A DNA stretch of 64,000 nucleotides, taken from NCBI GenBank assembly GCA_017548605.1, contig JAFYZT010000020.1, positions 1 through 64,000 on the forward strand, given 5' to 3'. The notes beneath the pieces were generated by a model. It was not told the DNA's origin, searched no databases, and worked only from the letters and a program-made list of their open reading frames with translations. Position numbers and translations under genes: made by a program. This DNA is from Prevotella sp. (GTDB lineage Bacteria > Bacteroidota > Bacteroidia > Bacteroidales > Bacteroidaceae). Shown here in pieces: positions 44,004 through 54,100 of this stretch (positions are counted from its first letter, which is position 1; the number at the start of each line of letters is the position of its first letter).

Positions 44004-46229
44004 TTATCGAATGATTACCTTCCTTGTGGTGCCGTCGGCATAGCGAATGATGTTCAAACCTTGTTGCAGGCATTCCTGTTGAACACCGTTAGCAGAATAG
44101 ATGCCTACTACCCCACCCTGTGGCGATGCAGTGCCGCTCACCGTCGTGATGCCCGTCGATGTATCCGCCATACGCGAAAAGGCAAACACCGAGCCGATGG
44201 CATTGTTGTTCGACTTGATGGTGAGCGAACTCACCTGTTTGTCGGCATTGGTATTCACCTTTGCCTCGAACAGCGCATAATGATTGTCTGAACTGAAAGA
44301 GCCCGACGTGCGCACCACGTTACCAAGCCCCCACTTTGCCTCGGTGCCGTCGACATATGCGGCATTCACCGACCAGTCGCGGATGTCCACCGTCTGCGGG
44401 CTCTCCTCGGTGCCATCGGCATAATGAACGGTCACCAACCACCGTGACGCACCGTTGCCGCTGGTCATCAGCATATAGATGCCGGTCGTTGAAAACGGAG
44501 AGGCAAACGTCACCGTCGCCGATTGACCATTTTGGTCGAGCGTAAGGCAATTGTTCTGGTTATATGGCTGCAACTGATACGTTGTTCCCAGTGCATCGGA
44601 GATGATTGTTCTGTCCTCTGGCATTCCGCCGCTGGCTTTCAAGGCGGCAGCGTAGAACACGCGGAAAGAGCCGTCGATGGCTCTTGTGGTAGAGGTGCTT
44701 ACAGGCAACTTCTCAGCGATGACATCCCCGTTCCAACCGCTGCTCACTTCCAAAGGTTCGGTAATAATGGGTTCCTTGGGAAGCAAATACTGATCCATAA
44801 ACGCCAGACGGTTCGTTATCCAGTTCTTTAAATAGTTGATTTCATCCTGATAGGTATTGCCTACGTAATAATTGGGCCAAACCTCTCGGCCGATGATGCC
44901 CCATGCTTGCTGGTTGCGGTTGACGGCACCCTCAGTAGTAAGCATATTGGCCAATGAGTCGACGGTAGCCATGATACGCTCATCGGAATAGTTACCCTGA
45001 CGGTATGCTGCCCACCGCTGTTTCACCTGTTCCATGAATGTGGGGTCTTTCACCAGACGATGCCAATAGAAAGGCACCTGATTATCGTCCCACGACACAC
45101 GGGTGTTGAAAGCATATTGCCAACGGTTGGTTTTCTCACCATCATAATAGTCGGCATTGCCCCAGGCGATGTTGAAGTCCCACAACGACATCTTCCAACG
45201 GGAGTCAAGTCCCTCGTTCTGCGCCCTGGTCTTACTGTATTTGTACATATTGGTGGACAGGCGGTAGCCGTCGATATTCATGCTCACTTCAGTGGCAAGC
45301 ATATAATCGATGAACGAGGTGACATCGATATACTGACTGTAGCCCGATTCAGGATCGGCATAACCAGCGCTAGCGAACACGGTCTCCATCGTGTGGATTT
45401 CGGCATTCAAGGCAGCCTGCGTTCCAGCTGGCAGGTCGGCAAAGTCCTCTTGCTCAGGACTTTTGTATTGGTAATGTATCGTCTTGCCGTAGTTCTGCGT
45501 GCCGTTGAAGTCTGTCCACGGGCGGTATTGCGAGGCGTAATAGGGGTCGTCGGGGCGGTCTATCTCCACCAGGTAGTCACCCGTCAGGTCACCACCGTCA
45601 TCGCCGGGGTCATGCAAGTTAAGCCTTTGTTTACCTGATGACACCCTTTCAGCGATGACATAGACACCGTAATAAGTGCCGTCAATGATAAACTCACACA
45701 GACGGGCCTTCGGCACGAAATCCATCCACGGGCGCGCCAAGTCGAAGGAGAGGATATCGCGGAACATCACCTTATCGGAAAAAGGAGCGATGACCGCCCA
45801 TTTGTTGTCCTTGCCCATACCCAGTATCTTCACCTTCTCTTTCTTGCCCCCATCGTCGGGCAATACATTGCTCTCCAGGGTGCGGAAGGCATAGGGTTTC
45901 TTGTCAGAGCTGCTGAACGATGAATTGCCGCGGTATTTGATGGCTATCCATCCCTCGTAGTCCACCGTCTGGTCAGGATGAGCAAGGGTGTCGCCGTAGT
46001 TCAGTGCACCTTCGCCGTTATGGATGATTTTCATGCGGGCAGCGATATAGCGGTCTTCCCAACGGCTGGCCAGCCGTTGTCCCTGCAGGTTGATGAACAC
46101 AATGGGCAGGTTGGTCTGCGTGAGTTGCACATGTTGATTGTTCGTCGGCTTATAGTTGTCCCACTCACTCTGCGCACTGGCGGTGAGCATGGAAAGCAAC
46201 AGGCAGATGGAAAGAACGGTTTTTCTCAT
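44004..46229 (-). CDS. CotH-family secreted protein, probable T9SS cargo
   Basis: Protein of 741 residues with signal peptide (TVLSICLLLSMLTASAQS). CotH kinase-like region ~90-480 with IKYRGNSS, KKPYAFRT, GTYYGVYVIAERV, GDYLVEIDR and WKMSLWDFNIAWGN, the last resembling the catalytic D-x-N-x-x motif. A beta-rich domain (~540-680) follows. The C-terminus GVVGIYSANGVQQECLQQGLNIIRY...KVIIR fits a type A T9SS sorting domain (G-Y...G-x-Y...K). CotH enzymes phosphorylate proteins in spores; in Bacteroidota the substrate is unknown. Outer-surface location is inferred. Confidence 0.85.
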   Translation of the reverse strand: MRKTVLSICLLLSMLTASAQSEWDNYKPTNNQHVQLTQTNLPIVFINLQGQRLASRWEDRYIAARMKIIHNGEGALNYGDTLAHPDQTVDYEGWIAIKYRGNSSFSSSDKKPYAFRTLESNVLPDDGGKKEKVKILGMGKDNKWAVIAPFSDKVMFRDILSFDLARPWMDFVPKARLCEFIIDGTYYGVYVIAERVSSGKQRLNLHDPGDDGGDLTGDYLVEIDRPDDPYYASQYRPWTDFNGTQNYGKTIHYQYKSPEQEDFADLPAGTQAALNAEIHTMETVFASAGYADPESGYSQYIDVTSFIDYMLATEVSMNIDGYRLSTNMYKYSKTRAQNEGLDSRWKMSLWDFNIAWGNADYYDGEKTNRWQYAFNTRVSWDDNQVPFYWHRLVKDPTFMEQVKQRWAAYRQGNYSDERIMATVDSLANMLTTEGAVNRNQQAWGIIGREVWPNYYVGNTYQDEINYLKNWITNRLAFMDQYLLPKEPIITEPLEVSSGWNGDVIAEKLPVSTSTTRAIDGSFRVFYAAALKASGGMPEDRTIISDALGTTYQLQPYNQNNCLTLDQNGQSATVTFASPFSTTGIYMLMTSGNGASRWLVTVHYADGTEESPQTVDIRDWSVNAAYVDGTEAKWGLGNVVRTSGSFSSDNHYALFEAKVNTNADKQVSSLTIKSNNNAIGSVFAFSRMADTSTGITTVSGTASPQGGVVGIYSANGVQQECLQQGLNIIRYADGTTRKVIIR

Positions 46230-46272
46230 TCAGAAGAGTATTTATCGCTGCCCCAAAATGGGGCTGAATTAT

Positions 46273-47814
46273 TTATTTCGCCACCTTTTCCAAACGTTTC
46301 ATCATGGCAAACATGAAGATGGCTGCCACGAGACATACGCCGAGGAAGACACTCCAGCATACCCACAGGGGAACAGCACCCCACAACAGGCCACCCACGA
46401 CGACCAACTGGTTACCAATAGCCGTGGCAACGAACCAGCCACCCATCATCATACCCTTATATTTGGGAGGAGCTACCTTGGAGACAAACGAGATACCCAT
46501 AGGCGAAAGCAGCAACTCACCGAAGGTCAGGATGAGATAGACACCAATGAGAAGATTAGGAGTGACATCAGCCACGTGCTTGCCAACGGGTTCTCCATCC
46601 GGTCCCATCACTGTTTCGGGCGTGGGCAGACCAAAAGAGGACAATGCCATGAGGGCATATGCAGCGGCAGCTACAATCATACCGTAAGCTATCTTTCGCG
46701 GTGCTGACGGTTCTTTCCCTTTTGCCGACAGTGCGCCAAAGATTGCCATTGACACAGGTGTCAGAGCCACCACATAGAAGGGGTTGAACTGTTGGAAAAT
46801 GGGAGCAGAGATGCTTATCTCGCCTTGGATAAGCGAGTATTTGTAAACCAGCAGTGCCACGGCAACGATGATGACTGCGGCAGAAATATAACGTCCCTTC
46901 GCCGTCTTGCTCTGGAAGAGGGAGAATCCGGCATAGACGATAAAGATAATCAACACCAGATTCCACACGTCAAATGCCATACTCTGTACCCCGGAAGACG
47001 TCTGACTGGTAAACTCATCGGCGAAATAGGTTAGCGACAGGCCATTCTGGTGGAAAGCCATCCAGAAGAAAATAACCACTGCGAAGACCAGACACAGGGC
47101 GACGATGCGCTGTTTAGTCTCTTCTTTCGACAGTTCGGGTTCAGCGGCACTGGCCTTATCAGCCACGGTGTCCTTTTTCTTGCCACCTTCCGTATGCCGG
47201 AACGTTTTTCTGAAGACATAATAGATGGCAATAGACAAGATGAGCGATGCACAAGCCACAGCAAACGAGAAGTGATAGGCATCATTGGATGAATAGCCCA
47301 ACGAGGTCTCGGCATATTCCTTAATCTTGATGGCTGCAGTAGGAGCGAAAAGCGCACCGATGTTGATGGCCATGTAGAAGATGGAGAATCCTGCATCACG
47401 TTTGTCGGCATACTTCGGATCGTCGTACAGATTGCCCACCATCACCTGCAAGTTACCTTTGAACAGTCCTGTTCCGAAGCCGATGAGCAACAGGGCGGCG
47501 AGCATCACCATCAAGGCCACCTTATCGCCTCCTAATGGCACACTGAGCAACAGATAGCCCATGAACATGATCACGATACCTGTCGTAACCATTTTTCCGA
47601 AGCCGAATTTGTCGGCCAGGATACCACCTATGAGCGGGAAGAAATACACAAACATGAGAAAAGAGCTGTAGATGGTGCCTGCCACGGCTGGTGACAGTCC
47701 ATAGTTAGCCCTGAGAAACAACGCGAACACGGCCAACATCGTATAGTAACCGAATCGCTCACCAGTGTTGGCCAATGCCAACGCAAATAGTCCTTTAGGT
47801 TGTCCTTCGAACAT
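46273..47814 (-). CDS. POT-family proton-coupled peptide transporter
   Basis: Protein of 513 residues, about 14 membrane segments, MFS fold. POT signatures: ERFGYYTMLAVFALFL near the N-terminus, GFGTGLFKGNLQVMVGNLY, FSIFYMAINIGALFAP, and a C-terminal NLLIGVYLILTFGELLLSPMG. The proton-coupling motif ExxER reads N16-T-G-E19-R20, so the first Glu is Asn. Di-/tripeptide uptake suits an asaccharolytic or mixed Prevotella lifestyle. Transcribed upstream of the CotH gene on the same strand, 43 bases apart. Confidence 0.92.
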   Translation of the reverse strand: MFEGQPKGLFALALANTGERFGYYTMLAVFALFLRANYGLSPAVAGTIYSSFLMFVYFFPLIGGILADKFGFGKMVTTGIVIMFMGYLLLSVPLGGDKVALMVMLAALLLIGFGTGLFKGNLQVMVGNLYDDPKYADKRDAGFSIFYMAINIGALFAPTAAIKIKEYAETSLGYSSNDAYHFSFAVACASLILSIAIYYVFRKTFRHTEGGKKKDTVADKASAAEPELSKEETKQRIVALCLVFAVVIFFWMAFHQNGLSLTYFADEFTSQTSSGVQSMAFDVWNLVLIIFIVYAGFSLFQSKTAKGRYISAAVIIVAVALLVYKYSLIQGEISISAPIFQQFNPFYVVALTPVSMAIFGALSAKGKEPSAPRKIAYGMIVAAAAYALMALSSFGLPTPETVMGPDGEPVGKHVADVTPNLLIGVYLILTFGELLLSPMGISFVSKVAPPKYKGMMMGGWFVATAIGNQLVVVGGLLWGAVPLWVCWSVFLGVCLVAAIFMFAMMKRLEKVAK

Positions 47815-47885
47815 AATGATACTTATTTTTAGGTTTTTAGATTTTTCAAGTTATGGGTTTCAAGTGGAATATAACAGTCCTTCTC

Positions 47886-48635
47886 CTACTTTGTCTTTAC
47901 GATGTCAACGAGATAGGACAATTTGATGACGATGTTGCCCAAGTTCGACTTGCCGAAGTAGTCTTTCTTGGAGTCACCATATATGTTTCCCAGACCATAG
48001 TAGTAGCGACCCTCCAACATGAAATGCCCCAGTCTGGGAACGGAATATTCCATGCCCAGTCCGGCGGCGATGCCATAGTCGAACTTATGTTCCACAGGCA
48101 GTGAGTATTGTTCGTAAATCTTATTTGCACGGTCGTCGATGTTGGGCGACGACGTATCAAAATTGGCTGATGTTGACTCGCTCAGGTAAAAGCCGAACTG
48201 AGGACCCGCTTGGAAGAAGAACTGCGCTCCCTTTTCCTCACGGCCCCATCCCAAGTGTGCGAAGATAGGTATCTGCACATAGTTGATGGTACGACTATAC
48301 GCCTCGGCCACACCCGTGGTGGCATTAATTACCGGTTGGTCGTATTGGTCCAGTATTTTCTCTTTCCAACCTGTCGTAGTGAAATTCACCTCGGCCATGA
48401 TGGAGCAGATGCTGCTGTAGTATTTCTCGCACACATAACGGGCGGAGAAACCGGCCGTGAATCCACCATGCATCGACTGTGACACGGTGGGGTTGAAACC
48501 TATGTTGCTCAGTACAAAGCCAGCATTCCCACCAATGGCAAAATTGCTGCGGTGTTCGCCAACCTGCGCACTGGCCTGCAGCGACGACACCATGAGAATC
48601 AGGATAGCAATGGTTAAGCGTTTTATATAGAACAT
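47886..48635 (-). CDS. PorT-like outer-membrane beta-barrel protein
   Basis: The start at 48635 gives a good signal peptide (FYIKRLTIAILILMVSSLQASA) and 249 residues; ATG 48653 is also possible. The mature part is an OMP_b-brl_2 type small barrel (GGNAGFVLSNIGFNP... VQIPIFAHLGWG... FQAGPQFGFYLS... EGRYYYGLGNIY). Proteins of this fold are often labelled PorT family. Whether it is the true T9SS PorT is not shown: the neighbours differ from those I recall. It lies 8 bases from the LysM/PBP1 gene on the same strand once the longer reading is allowed, so the two may form one transcript. Confidence 0.78.
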   Translation of the reverse strand: MFYIKRLTIAILILMVSSLQASAQVGEHRSNFAIGGNAGFVLSNIGFNPTVSQSMHGGFTAGFSARYVCEKYYSSICSIMAEVNFTTTGWKEKILDQYDQPVINATTGVAEAYSRTINYVQIPIFAHLGWGREEKGAQFFFQAGPQFGFYLSESTSANFDTSSPNIDDRANKIYEQYSLPVEHKFDYGIAAGLGMEYSVPRLGHFMLEGRYYYGLGNIYGDSKKDYFGKSNLGNIVIKLSYLVDIVKTK

Positions 48636-48693
48636 TGAAAATCGAAATAACATTATAACGTCATTACGCCCCCTTACCTCTACCATTCACGAC

Positions 48694-50070
48694 TCAATAG
48701 TTTATCGCCTCGATATTACCGGTGGTGAGGTAATGCACGAACATGAAATTGGCGTTCTTGTAGCCCTTGCCTACTTGTTTGAAATGCAGCGGAGTCTGTA
48801 CCGACTTATAGGCTACCTGTCCCTTGCTGCCAGTAAAAGCATTGCCATATTGCGCCAGGCCACCAACGAAGAAACAGCCGTGATCAAAGCCCGTAAGGGC
48901 GAAACGAGGCAATCCGTTGACATCCATGTCAAGGTTGAACTTCTTCGTGTACGACTGCTCCACCCATTTGGTATCTCGTGAGGTAGCGTTATAGAAGAAA
49001 TAGGTGGGAATATACACGTCGTATTTGCAATATAGCGATTGATAAGCCTGGGTATACATCAGCCATTCTGTGTATCCGAGCATCGACACGTTGATGTTTT
49101 TGTTCGCCGCAGTCAGAATGTTCAACTTGGCGAAGGCTTCGTTGAGCTTCGGTGAACGTTCGGTATTGAGAATGACGATGTTCGGTCTCGACAGGTCGAA
49201 AGCCTTAGCAAAGTCGTTCTCGCTGGTAGCCAGGCTGGTAAGTGAATATTTAATACCTTTCTTCTCCAGCATCTTACGCAGCTGCGACGTAAATTTACCC
49301 TTGGTTGACGCGGGGTCCTGGGCATCGATAATCACAGGGTGGTGCGATACGAAACGCTCCGCGAACTTCTCAATGGCCATGTTGTCCATCTCTTCGTTCG
49401 ACTGGTACACCTGGAACACATTCTCATATTTCTTCGTCGGCTCACCTTCGATAGAGAATGGAATGACCATCTTGATGCCATTGGCCTTGCAAAACTCTGC
49501 CAACGGCTTCACCATCTCGGTATAGAGCGGGCCGATGATGAGGTCGCATTCGGCAGCACCCTTTTCCTTGAGCGTGTTCTGGATATCTGCGCCCTTAGGC
49601 ACATTCCAAGCATGCACATTCACCTTGATACTGTCCTTCGCTACACGGTCGAAAGCCAACAGCAGGCCACGGTAATATTCCACCATGCGTTGTCCGTCGC
49701 CGTCGTTGTTGTGTAATGGCAGCATCACACCCACCTTCACAAGTTTGGTCTTGGAGGTCTGGGCGACAGCAGCACCCTGAGTACTTGGAGCACCCTGAGC
49801 AGTCGGTGTACTCGGAGAGCCCTCGGCACTCTGAGTACTCTCAGGAATATTGATATAATCGCCCTTCTTCAGTTCGTAGCCCGGCATCTTCATCTCGGGA
49901 TTGGCTGCGATGAGCTGGTCCTGGGTGATGCCGTATTGCTTGGCGATGCCATAGATGGTTTCGCTCTTCTTCACCTTATGTTGGGCCTGTATTTTCACGG
50001 TCTGTGCCATTGACTGAATGCCTATCAGCAACGCCACGACAAATAATGAGTACTTCAACATTCTTTTCAT
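48694..50070 (-). CDS. Secreted protein with LysM and PBP1-type ligand-binding domains
   Basis: Protein of 458 residues. Signal peptide (LKYSLFVVALLIGIQSMA), then a LysM domain at ~30-75 (HKVKKSETIYGIAKQYGITQ...LKKGDYINIP), a Ser/Thr/Ala/Gly-rich linker with PSTPTAQGAPSTQGA, and from ~110 a periplasmic-binding-protein type I fold (KVGVMLPLHNNDG...GPLYTEMVKPLAEF...MVIPFS). LysM binds peptidoglycan; the PBP1 fold resembles LpoA-like activators or Leu/Ile/Val-binding proteins. A role in cell-wall synthesis or sensing is inferred. A PorT-like barrel follows on the same strand. Confidence 0.88.
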   Translation of the reverse strand: MKRMLKYSLFVVALLIGIQSMAQTVKIQAQHKVKKSETIYGIAKQYGITQDQLIAANPEMKMPGYELKKGDYINIPESTQSAEGSPSTPTAQGAPSTQGAAVAQTSKTKLVKVGVMLPLHNNDGDGQRMVEYYRGLLLAFDRVAKDSIKVNVHAWNVPKGADIQNTLKEKGAAECDLIIGPLYTEMVKPLAEFCKANGIKMVIPFSIEGEPTKKYENVFQVYQSNEEMDNMAIEKFAERFVSHHPVIIDAQDPASTKGKFTSQLRKMLEKKGIKYSLTSLATSENDFAKAFDLSRPNIVILNTERSPKLNEAFAKLNILTAANKNINVSMLGYTEWLMYTQAYQSLYCKYDVYIPTYFFYNATSRDTKWVEQSYTKKFNLDMDVNGLPRFALTGFDHGCFFVGGLAQYGNAFTGSKGQVAYKSVQTPLHFKQVGKGYKNANFMFVHYLTTGNIEAINY

Positions 50071-50082
50071 AAATCCTGATCG

Positions 50083-50165
50083 TTTGGGAGTTTGTTGTTT
50101 GGGAGTTTAGGCAATTACCTGCAAAGTATTCGCATGCACCTTGCCCCTTGCTCCATGCCCCTAAG
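50083..50165. repeat. Dispersed repeat text between divergent genes
   Basis: 'gtttgggagtttgttgtttgggagtttagg' (two related units, shown in parts) then 'ccttgccccttgctcc', matching, in either orientation, the tracts at 31.64-31.70 kb and 63.63-63.69 kb. Confidence 0.65.
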
Positions 50166-50255
50166 TTGCTGCAAAGATAATGCAAAAATGGTTGGTAAAC
50201 AAAAATAAATCCATCATTTTTTCGTTGAATGAAGAGAAAATAGTACTTTTGCATA

Positions 50256-50984
50256 ATGACGAAAAAATTAATTCCCCTATTGTTATTGTCCATTTCTTTG
50301 TGCCACAATATGTTGGCGCAAAGCGACGACTACCCTGTTATCAACCCCACGGCCACTTACACCACCTATTCAGGAGAGTCAGAGACAAGTACCAATTACA
50401 GCGGCAATGCTCCGCTAACGGGCCGTTTCGAAGCCAATGCCCAGAATACCGAAGGATGGAACACCTATTATGAATGGCGTTTCAACAAGGAAAATGCAAC
50501 AGATCCTTACCTTATCCGCTATGAGGAAAACACAGAATATGTGTTTGCCGAGGCGGGCACGCACTATATCCGTCTTTATGCCACTTTTACACGAGGCAGC
50601 GAGACCATTGAGTACACCGAAGAATACTGGGCCACTGAGGCGGAACCGCTGCAAGTGACCATTAGTGAGAGCAAACTCATCATGCCCAATGCCTTCTCGC
50701 CCAACCATGACTCCAGCAACAATACCTACAAAGTGAAGGAATACCAGAGTCTGGTGGAATTCCATGCCACCATCTACAACCGTTGGGGTCAGAAATTATA
50801 TGAGTGGGACGACCCGGCGGCTGACGGATGGGACGGAACATTCCACGGCAACGACGTGAAAGAGGGCGTGTATTTTGTGGAGGTGAGAGCCAAAGGGGCC
50901 GACGGACATATCTACCATATCCGCCGAGATGTCAACTTGTTGCGCGGATATACTGAAGGCACAAGGACTGGAGGAGGAGGGTGA
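50256..50984 (+). CDS. Secreted protein with T9SS type B (CHU_C) sorting domain
   Basis: Protein of 242 residues with signal peptide ([17 protein letters not shown]). The middle (~25-140) resembles a PKD-like beta domain ([16 protein letters not shown]...[13 protein letters not shown]). The C-terminal ~90 residues match the gliding-motility-associated/CHU_C domain: [73 protein letters not shown]. This is a type B T9SS signal for export across the outer membrane. A -7 element TACTTTTG lies at 50244-50251, almost at the start codon. It ends 3 bases before uvrA. Confidence 0.9.
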   Translation: MTKKLIPLLLLSISLCHNMLAQSDDYPVINPTATYTTYSGESETSTNYSGNAPLTGRFEANAQNTEGWNTYYEWRFNKENATDPYLIRYEENTEYVFAEAGTHYIRLYATFTRGSETIEYTEEYWATEAEPLQVTISESKLIMPNAFSPNHDSSNNTYKVKEYQSLVEFHATIYNRWGQKLYEWDDPAADGWDGTFHGNDVKEGVYFVEVRAKGADGHIYHIRRDVNLLRGYTEGTRTGGGG

Positions 50985-50987
50985 CGA

Positions 50988-53816
50988 GTGCAACGAGAAG
51001 ACGATAAGCTGTGCGTATGGGGAGCACGTGTCCACAACTTGAAGAATGTGGACGTGCAGATTCCCCGTAATAGTCTGACAGTCATTACCGGACTGTCTGG
51101 CAGCGGCAAATCGTCATTGGCCTTCGACACCATTTTCGCCGAAGGTCAACGTCGCTACATTGAGACGTTCTCTGCCTATGCCCGCAATTTCCTCGGCGGC
51201 ATGGAACGGCCCGACGTGGACAAGATAACCGGTCTGAGTCCCGTCATCAGCATTGAACAGAAGACAACGAACAAGAACCCGCGAAGCACAGTGGGTACAA
51301 CGACGGAGATATACGACTACCTTCGTCTGCTCTTTGCACGCGCCGGCACAGCCTACAGTTATGCCACGGGCGAACGTATGGTGAAATATACAGAGGAACA
51401 GGTGCTCGAGATGATTATGCGCGAGTACGCGGGACACCGCATCTACCTGCTTGCTCCACTGGTGCGACAGCGCAAAGGTCACTACCGCGAACTGTTCGAG
51501 AGCATGCGCCGCAAGGGCTACCTGTGGGTACGTGTCGATGGTGAGATGCTCGAGATAGAGCGTGGCATGAAGGTGGACCGATATAAAAACCACAATATCG
51601 AGGTGGTCATCGACAAACTCGGGGTGAACCTGAAAGATGAGGAACGGTTGCGCAAGAGCGTTGACACGGCCATGCGCCAGGGCGACGGCGTGCTGATGAT
51701 TCTCGATAAGGAGAACGGTGCGGTGAAGAATTACTCCAAACGATTGATGTGTCCCACCACAGGCATGTCTTACGGGGACCCTGCGCCCAACCGTTTTTCG
51801 TTCAACTCGCCCGAAGGAGCATGCCCGCGCTGCAAAGGACTGGGCATCATCAACGAGATCGACCTGAATAAAGTGATACCCAACCGTAACGTTTCAATAC
51901 ATGACGGAGGCATCGTACCCCTGGGACGTTACAAGAACCAAATGATTTTCTGGCAGATAGGTGCCATCCTGGAGAAGTACGAACTGACACTGCAGACACC
52001 TATCGCCGACATCCCCGACGATGCGCTGAACGAGATTCTCTACGGCACCATCGGTAACGTACGCATCTCCAAGGACCTGGTACACACATCAAGCGACTAT
52101 TTCATCGCCTACGACGGTGTGATTAAGTACCTGCGCACAGTGATGGAGAACGACGACAGTGCCAGCGGACAGAAATGGGCTGACCAATTTCTCGACACCT
52201 GCACCTGTCCGGAATGCCAAGGACAACGGCTGAACCGCGAGTCGCTTTCCTACCGTATTTGGGATAAGAACATCGCCGAGGTAGCGCACCTCGACCTGGG
52301 TGATCTGGAGCAGTGGACCACCGACTGTCTTCCGCACCTCGGTACTAAGGAACGTACCATTGCAGAGGAGATACTCAAGGAAATACGCACACGCACCCGT
52401 TTCCTGCTTGAGGTGGGACTCGACTACCTCAGTTTGGACCGGCCGTCAGCCAGCCTGTCGGGCGGCGAGAGCCAACGCATACGTCTGGCAACGCAGATAG
52501 GCAGTCAACTGGTGAATGTGCTCTATATACTCGACGAACCGAGCATCGGTCTGCACCAACGTGATAACAACCGGTTGGTGAACAGCCTGAAACGGCTGCG
52601 TGACTTGGGCAACACCATTATCGTGGTGGAGCACGACAAGGAGATGATGCTTGCCGCCGACTATATCGTCGACATCGGACCCAAAGCAGGACGAAAAGGA
52701 GGCGAGGTGGTGTTCCAAGGTACACCTTCCGACATGTTGCACCAACACACCATCACGAGTGAATACCTGAACGGCATACGTAGCATACCTGTGCCTACTA
52801 CACGACGCCAGGGCAACGGACACATGCTCACGCTGCATGGGGCCAGCGGTAACAATCTCCGACACATCGACGTAAACATCCCCTTAGGCATGCTCATTGT
52901 TGTCACAGGAGTCAGCGGCAGCGGCAAATCGACACTCGTCAACGAGACGTTGCAGCCCATCCTGAGCCAGCATTTCTACCGCTCGTTGAAAAAGCCGATG
53001 GCCTACGACAGCATCGAGGGTCTGGAGTTTATTGATAAGGTGGTGAACGTGGACCAGAGTCCTATCGGACGCACTCCACGAAGCAACCCCGCCACCTACA
53101 CCGGCGTGTTCAGCGATATACGCTCGCTATTCGTCGGTCTCCCAGAGGCAAAGATTCGAGGTTACAAGGCGGGGCGTTTCAGCTTTAACGTGAAGGGTGG
53201 ACGCTGCGAGACTTGTGGCGGCAACGGATACAAGACCATCGAGATGAATTTTCTGCCCGATGTGATGGTGCCCTGCGAGGTATGCCACGGTAAGCGTTAC
53301 AACCGTGAGACGTTGGAGGTGCGGTATAAAGGAAAATCGATAGCTGACATCCTCGACATGACCATCAACCAAGCGGTGGAGTTTTTCGAGAACGTGCCGT
53401 CTATCCTACAGAAGATCAAGACAATACAGGATGTTGGACTGGGCTACATCAAACTGGGGCAGCCCTCCACCACCCTCTCCGGCGGCGAGAGCCAACGGGT
53501 AAAACTGGCCACGGAACTGTCGAAACGCGACACGGGGAAAACACTCTATATCCTCGACGAGCCTACCACAGGACTGCATTTCGAGGATATACGTATCCTG
53601 ATGGAGGTCATCGACCGTTTGGTGAACCGTGGCAATACAGTCATCATCATCGAGCATAACCTTGACGTCATCAAACTGGCTGACCATATCATAGATATGG
53701 GACCCGACGGCGGACGCGGTGGCGGTCAGGTTCTTTTCGCAGGTACACCCGAAGAACTCGTCAACAGCGGCGTGGGATATACAGCACAGTATTTGAAGGA
53801 AAGCCTTCTTCCCTAA
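50988..53816 (+). CDS. uvrA: Excinuclease ABC subunit A
   Basis: Protein of 942 residues. The start is a GTG at 50988 ([22 protein letters not shown]); no ATG occurs until ~residue 70, so the non-ATG start is well supported. Two ABC ATPase units: Walker [10 protein letters not shown] (~37) and GVSGSGKST (~640), signatures [12 protein letters not shown] (~485) and [12 protein letters not shown]. Zinc fingers CPRCKGLG / CPECQGQ and [10 protein letters not shown]...CEVCHGKRY. It recognises DNA damage and loads UvrB in nucleotide excision repair. It follows the T9SS type B gene by 3 bases, so the two are probably co-transcribed. Confidence 0.97.
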   Translation: MQREDDKLCVWGARVHNLKNVDVQIPRNSLTVITGLSGSGKSSLAFDTIFAEGQRRYIETFSAYARNFLGGMERPDVDKITGLSPVISIEQKTTNKNPRSTVGTTTEIYDYLRLLFARAGTAYSYATGERMVKYTEEQVLEMIMREYAGHRIYLLAPLVRQRKGHYRELFESMRRKGYLWVRVDGEMLEIERGMKVDRYKNHNIEVVIDKLGVNLKDEERLRKSVDTAMRQGDGVLMILDKENGAVKNYSKRLMCPTTGMSYGDPAPNRFSFNSPEGACPRCKGLGIINEIDLNKVIPNRNVSIHDGGIVPLGRYKNQMIFWQIGAILEKYELTLQTPIADIPDDALNEILYGTIGNVRISKDLVHTSSDYFIAYDGVIKYLRTVMENDDSASGQKWADQFLDTCTCPECQGQRLNRESLSYRIWDKNIAEVAHLDLGDLEQWTTDCLPHLGTKERTIAEEILKEIRTRTRFLLEVGLDYLSLDRPSASLSGGESQRIRLATQIGSQLVNVLYILDEPSIGLHQRDNNRLVNSLKRLRDLGNTIIVVEHDKEMMLAADYIVDIGPKAGRKGGEVVFQGTPSDMLHQHTITSEYLNGIRSIPVPTTRRQGNGHMLTLHGASGNNLRHIDVNIPLGMLIVVTGVSGSGKSTLVNETLQPILSQHFYRSLKKPMAYDSIEGLEFIDKVVNVDQSPIGRTPRSNPATYTGVFSDIRSLFVGLPEAKIRGYKAGRFSFNVKGGRCETCGGNGYKTIEMNFLPDVMVPCEVCHGKRYNRETLEVRYKGKSIADILDMTINQAVEFFENVPSILQKIKTIQDVGLGYIKLGQPSTTLSGGESQRVKLATELSKRDTGKTLYILDEPTTGLHFEDIRILMEVIDRLVNRGNTVIIIEHNLDVIKLADHIIDMGPDGGRGGGQVLFAGTPEELVNSGVGYTAQYLKESLLP

Positions 53817-53925
53817 AAATAAAGAGAATCGAGTGATGTCGTTATTCCGTTATAACGTCATTCCGTCATTTCATAAATATCGTAATTCCGTGATAACGAA
53901 CTAACGAAAAGAAAATAATACTCCA
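53817..53925. repeat. AT-rich 'ataacgtcatt' repeat tract after uvrA
   Basis: Repeated words gttattccgttataacgtca, attccgtcatt, taattccgtgataacgaac from ~53836 to 53905. Similar text occurs near 48655 and 63715-63745. No hairpin of terminator type seen. Confidence 0.6.
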
Positions 53926-53929
53926 AAAA

Positions 53930-54040
53930 TTTGCCAGCTCGCCAAAAAGCATTACCTTTGCATTGCGAAACTTTAGCAATTGCACGAGGCATCCGTAGGC
54001 AAGCGAGCTGACCGGCTGCCTCACTTATTTTTTGTCCTTT
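53930..54040 (+). ncRNA. Candidate small RNA with own promoter and terminator-like end
   Basis: TTTG (53930-53933) and TACCTTTG (53953-53960), 19 bases apart, form a full promoter ~140 bases before the next gene, which has a second, separate promoter. The predicted transcript from ~53967 can form attgc/gcaat (weak) and a gaggca...tgcctc stem closing near 54022, followed by attttttt-like sequence. A ~65-base RNA ending at the T-run would result. It could also be a 5' leader or attenuator of the Sel1 gene. No family recognised. Confidence 0.4.
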
Positions 54041-54042
54041 TC

Positions 54043-54073
54043 TTTGTTTATTTGGAATAATTGCTTATTTTTG
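54043..54073 (+). promoter_or_regulatory. Promoter of the Sel1-repeat gene
   Basis: TTTG at 54043-54046 and TATTTTTG at 54066-54073, 19 bases apart; 27 bases before the ATG at 54101. Confidence 0.75.
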
Positions 54074-54100
54074 CAACGAGTAAATCAAAATGAACTAATC

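Noticed and set aside
47886-48635. Calling this gene the true T9SS PorT
   Set aside because: Only the barrel fold is visible; many Bacteroidetes proteins share it and the neighbours do not support T9SS identity.
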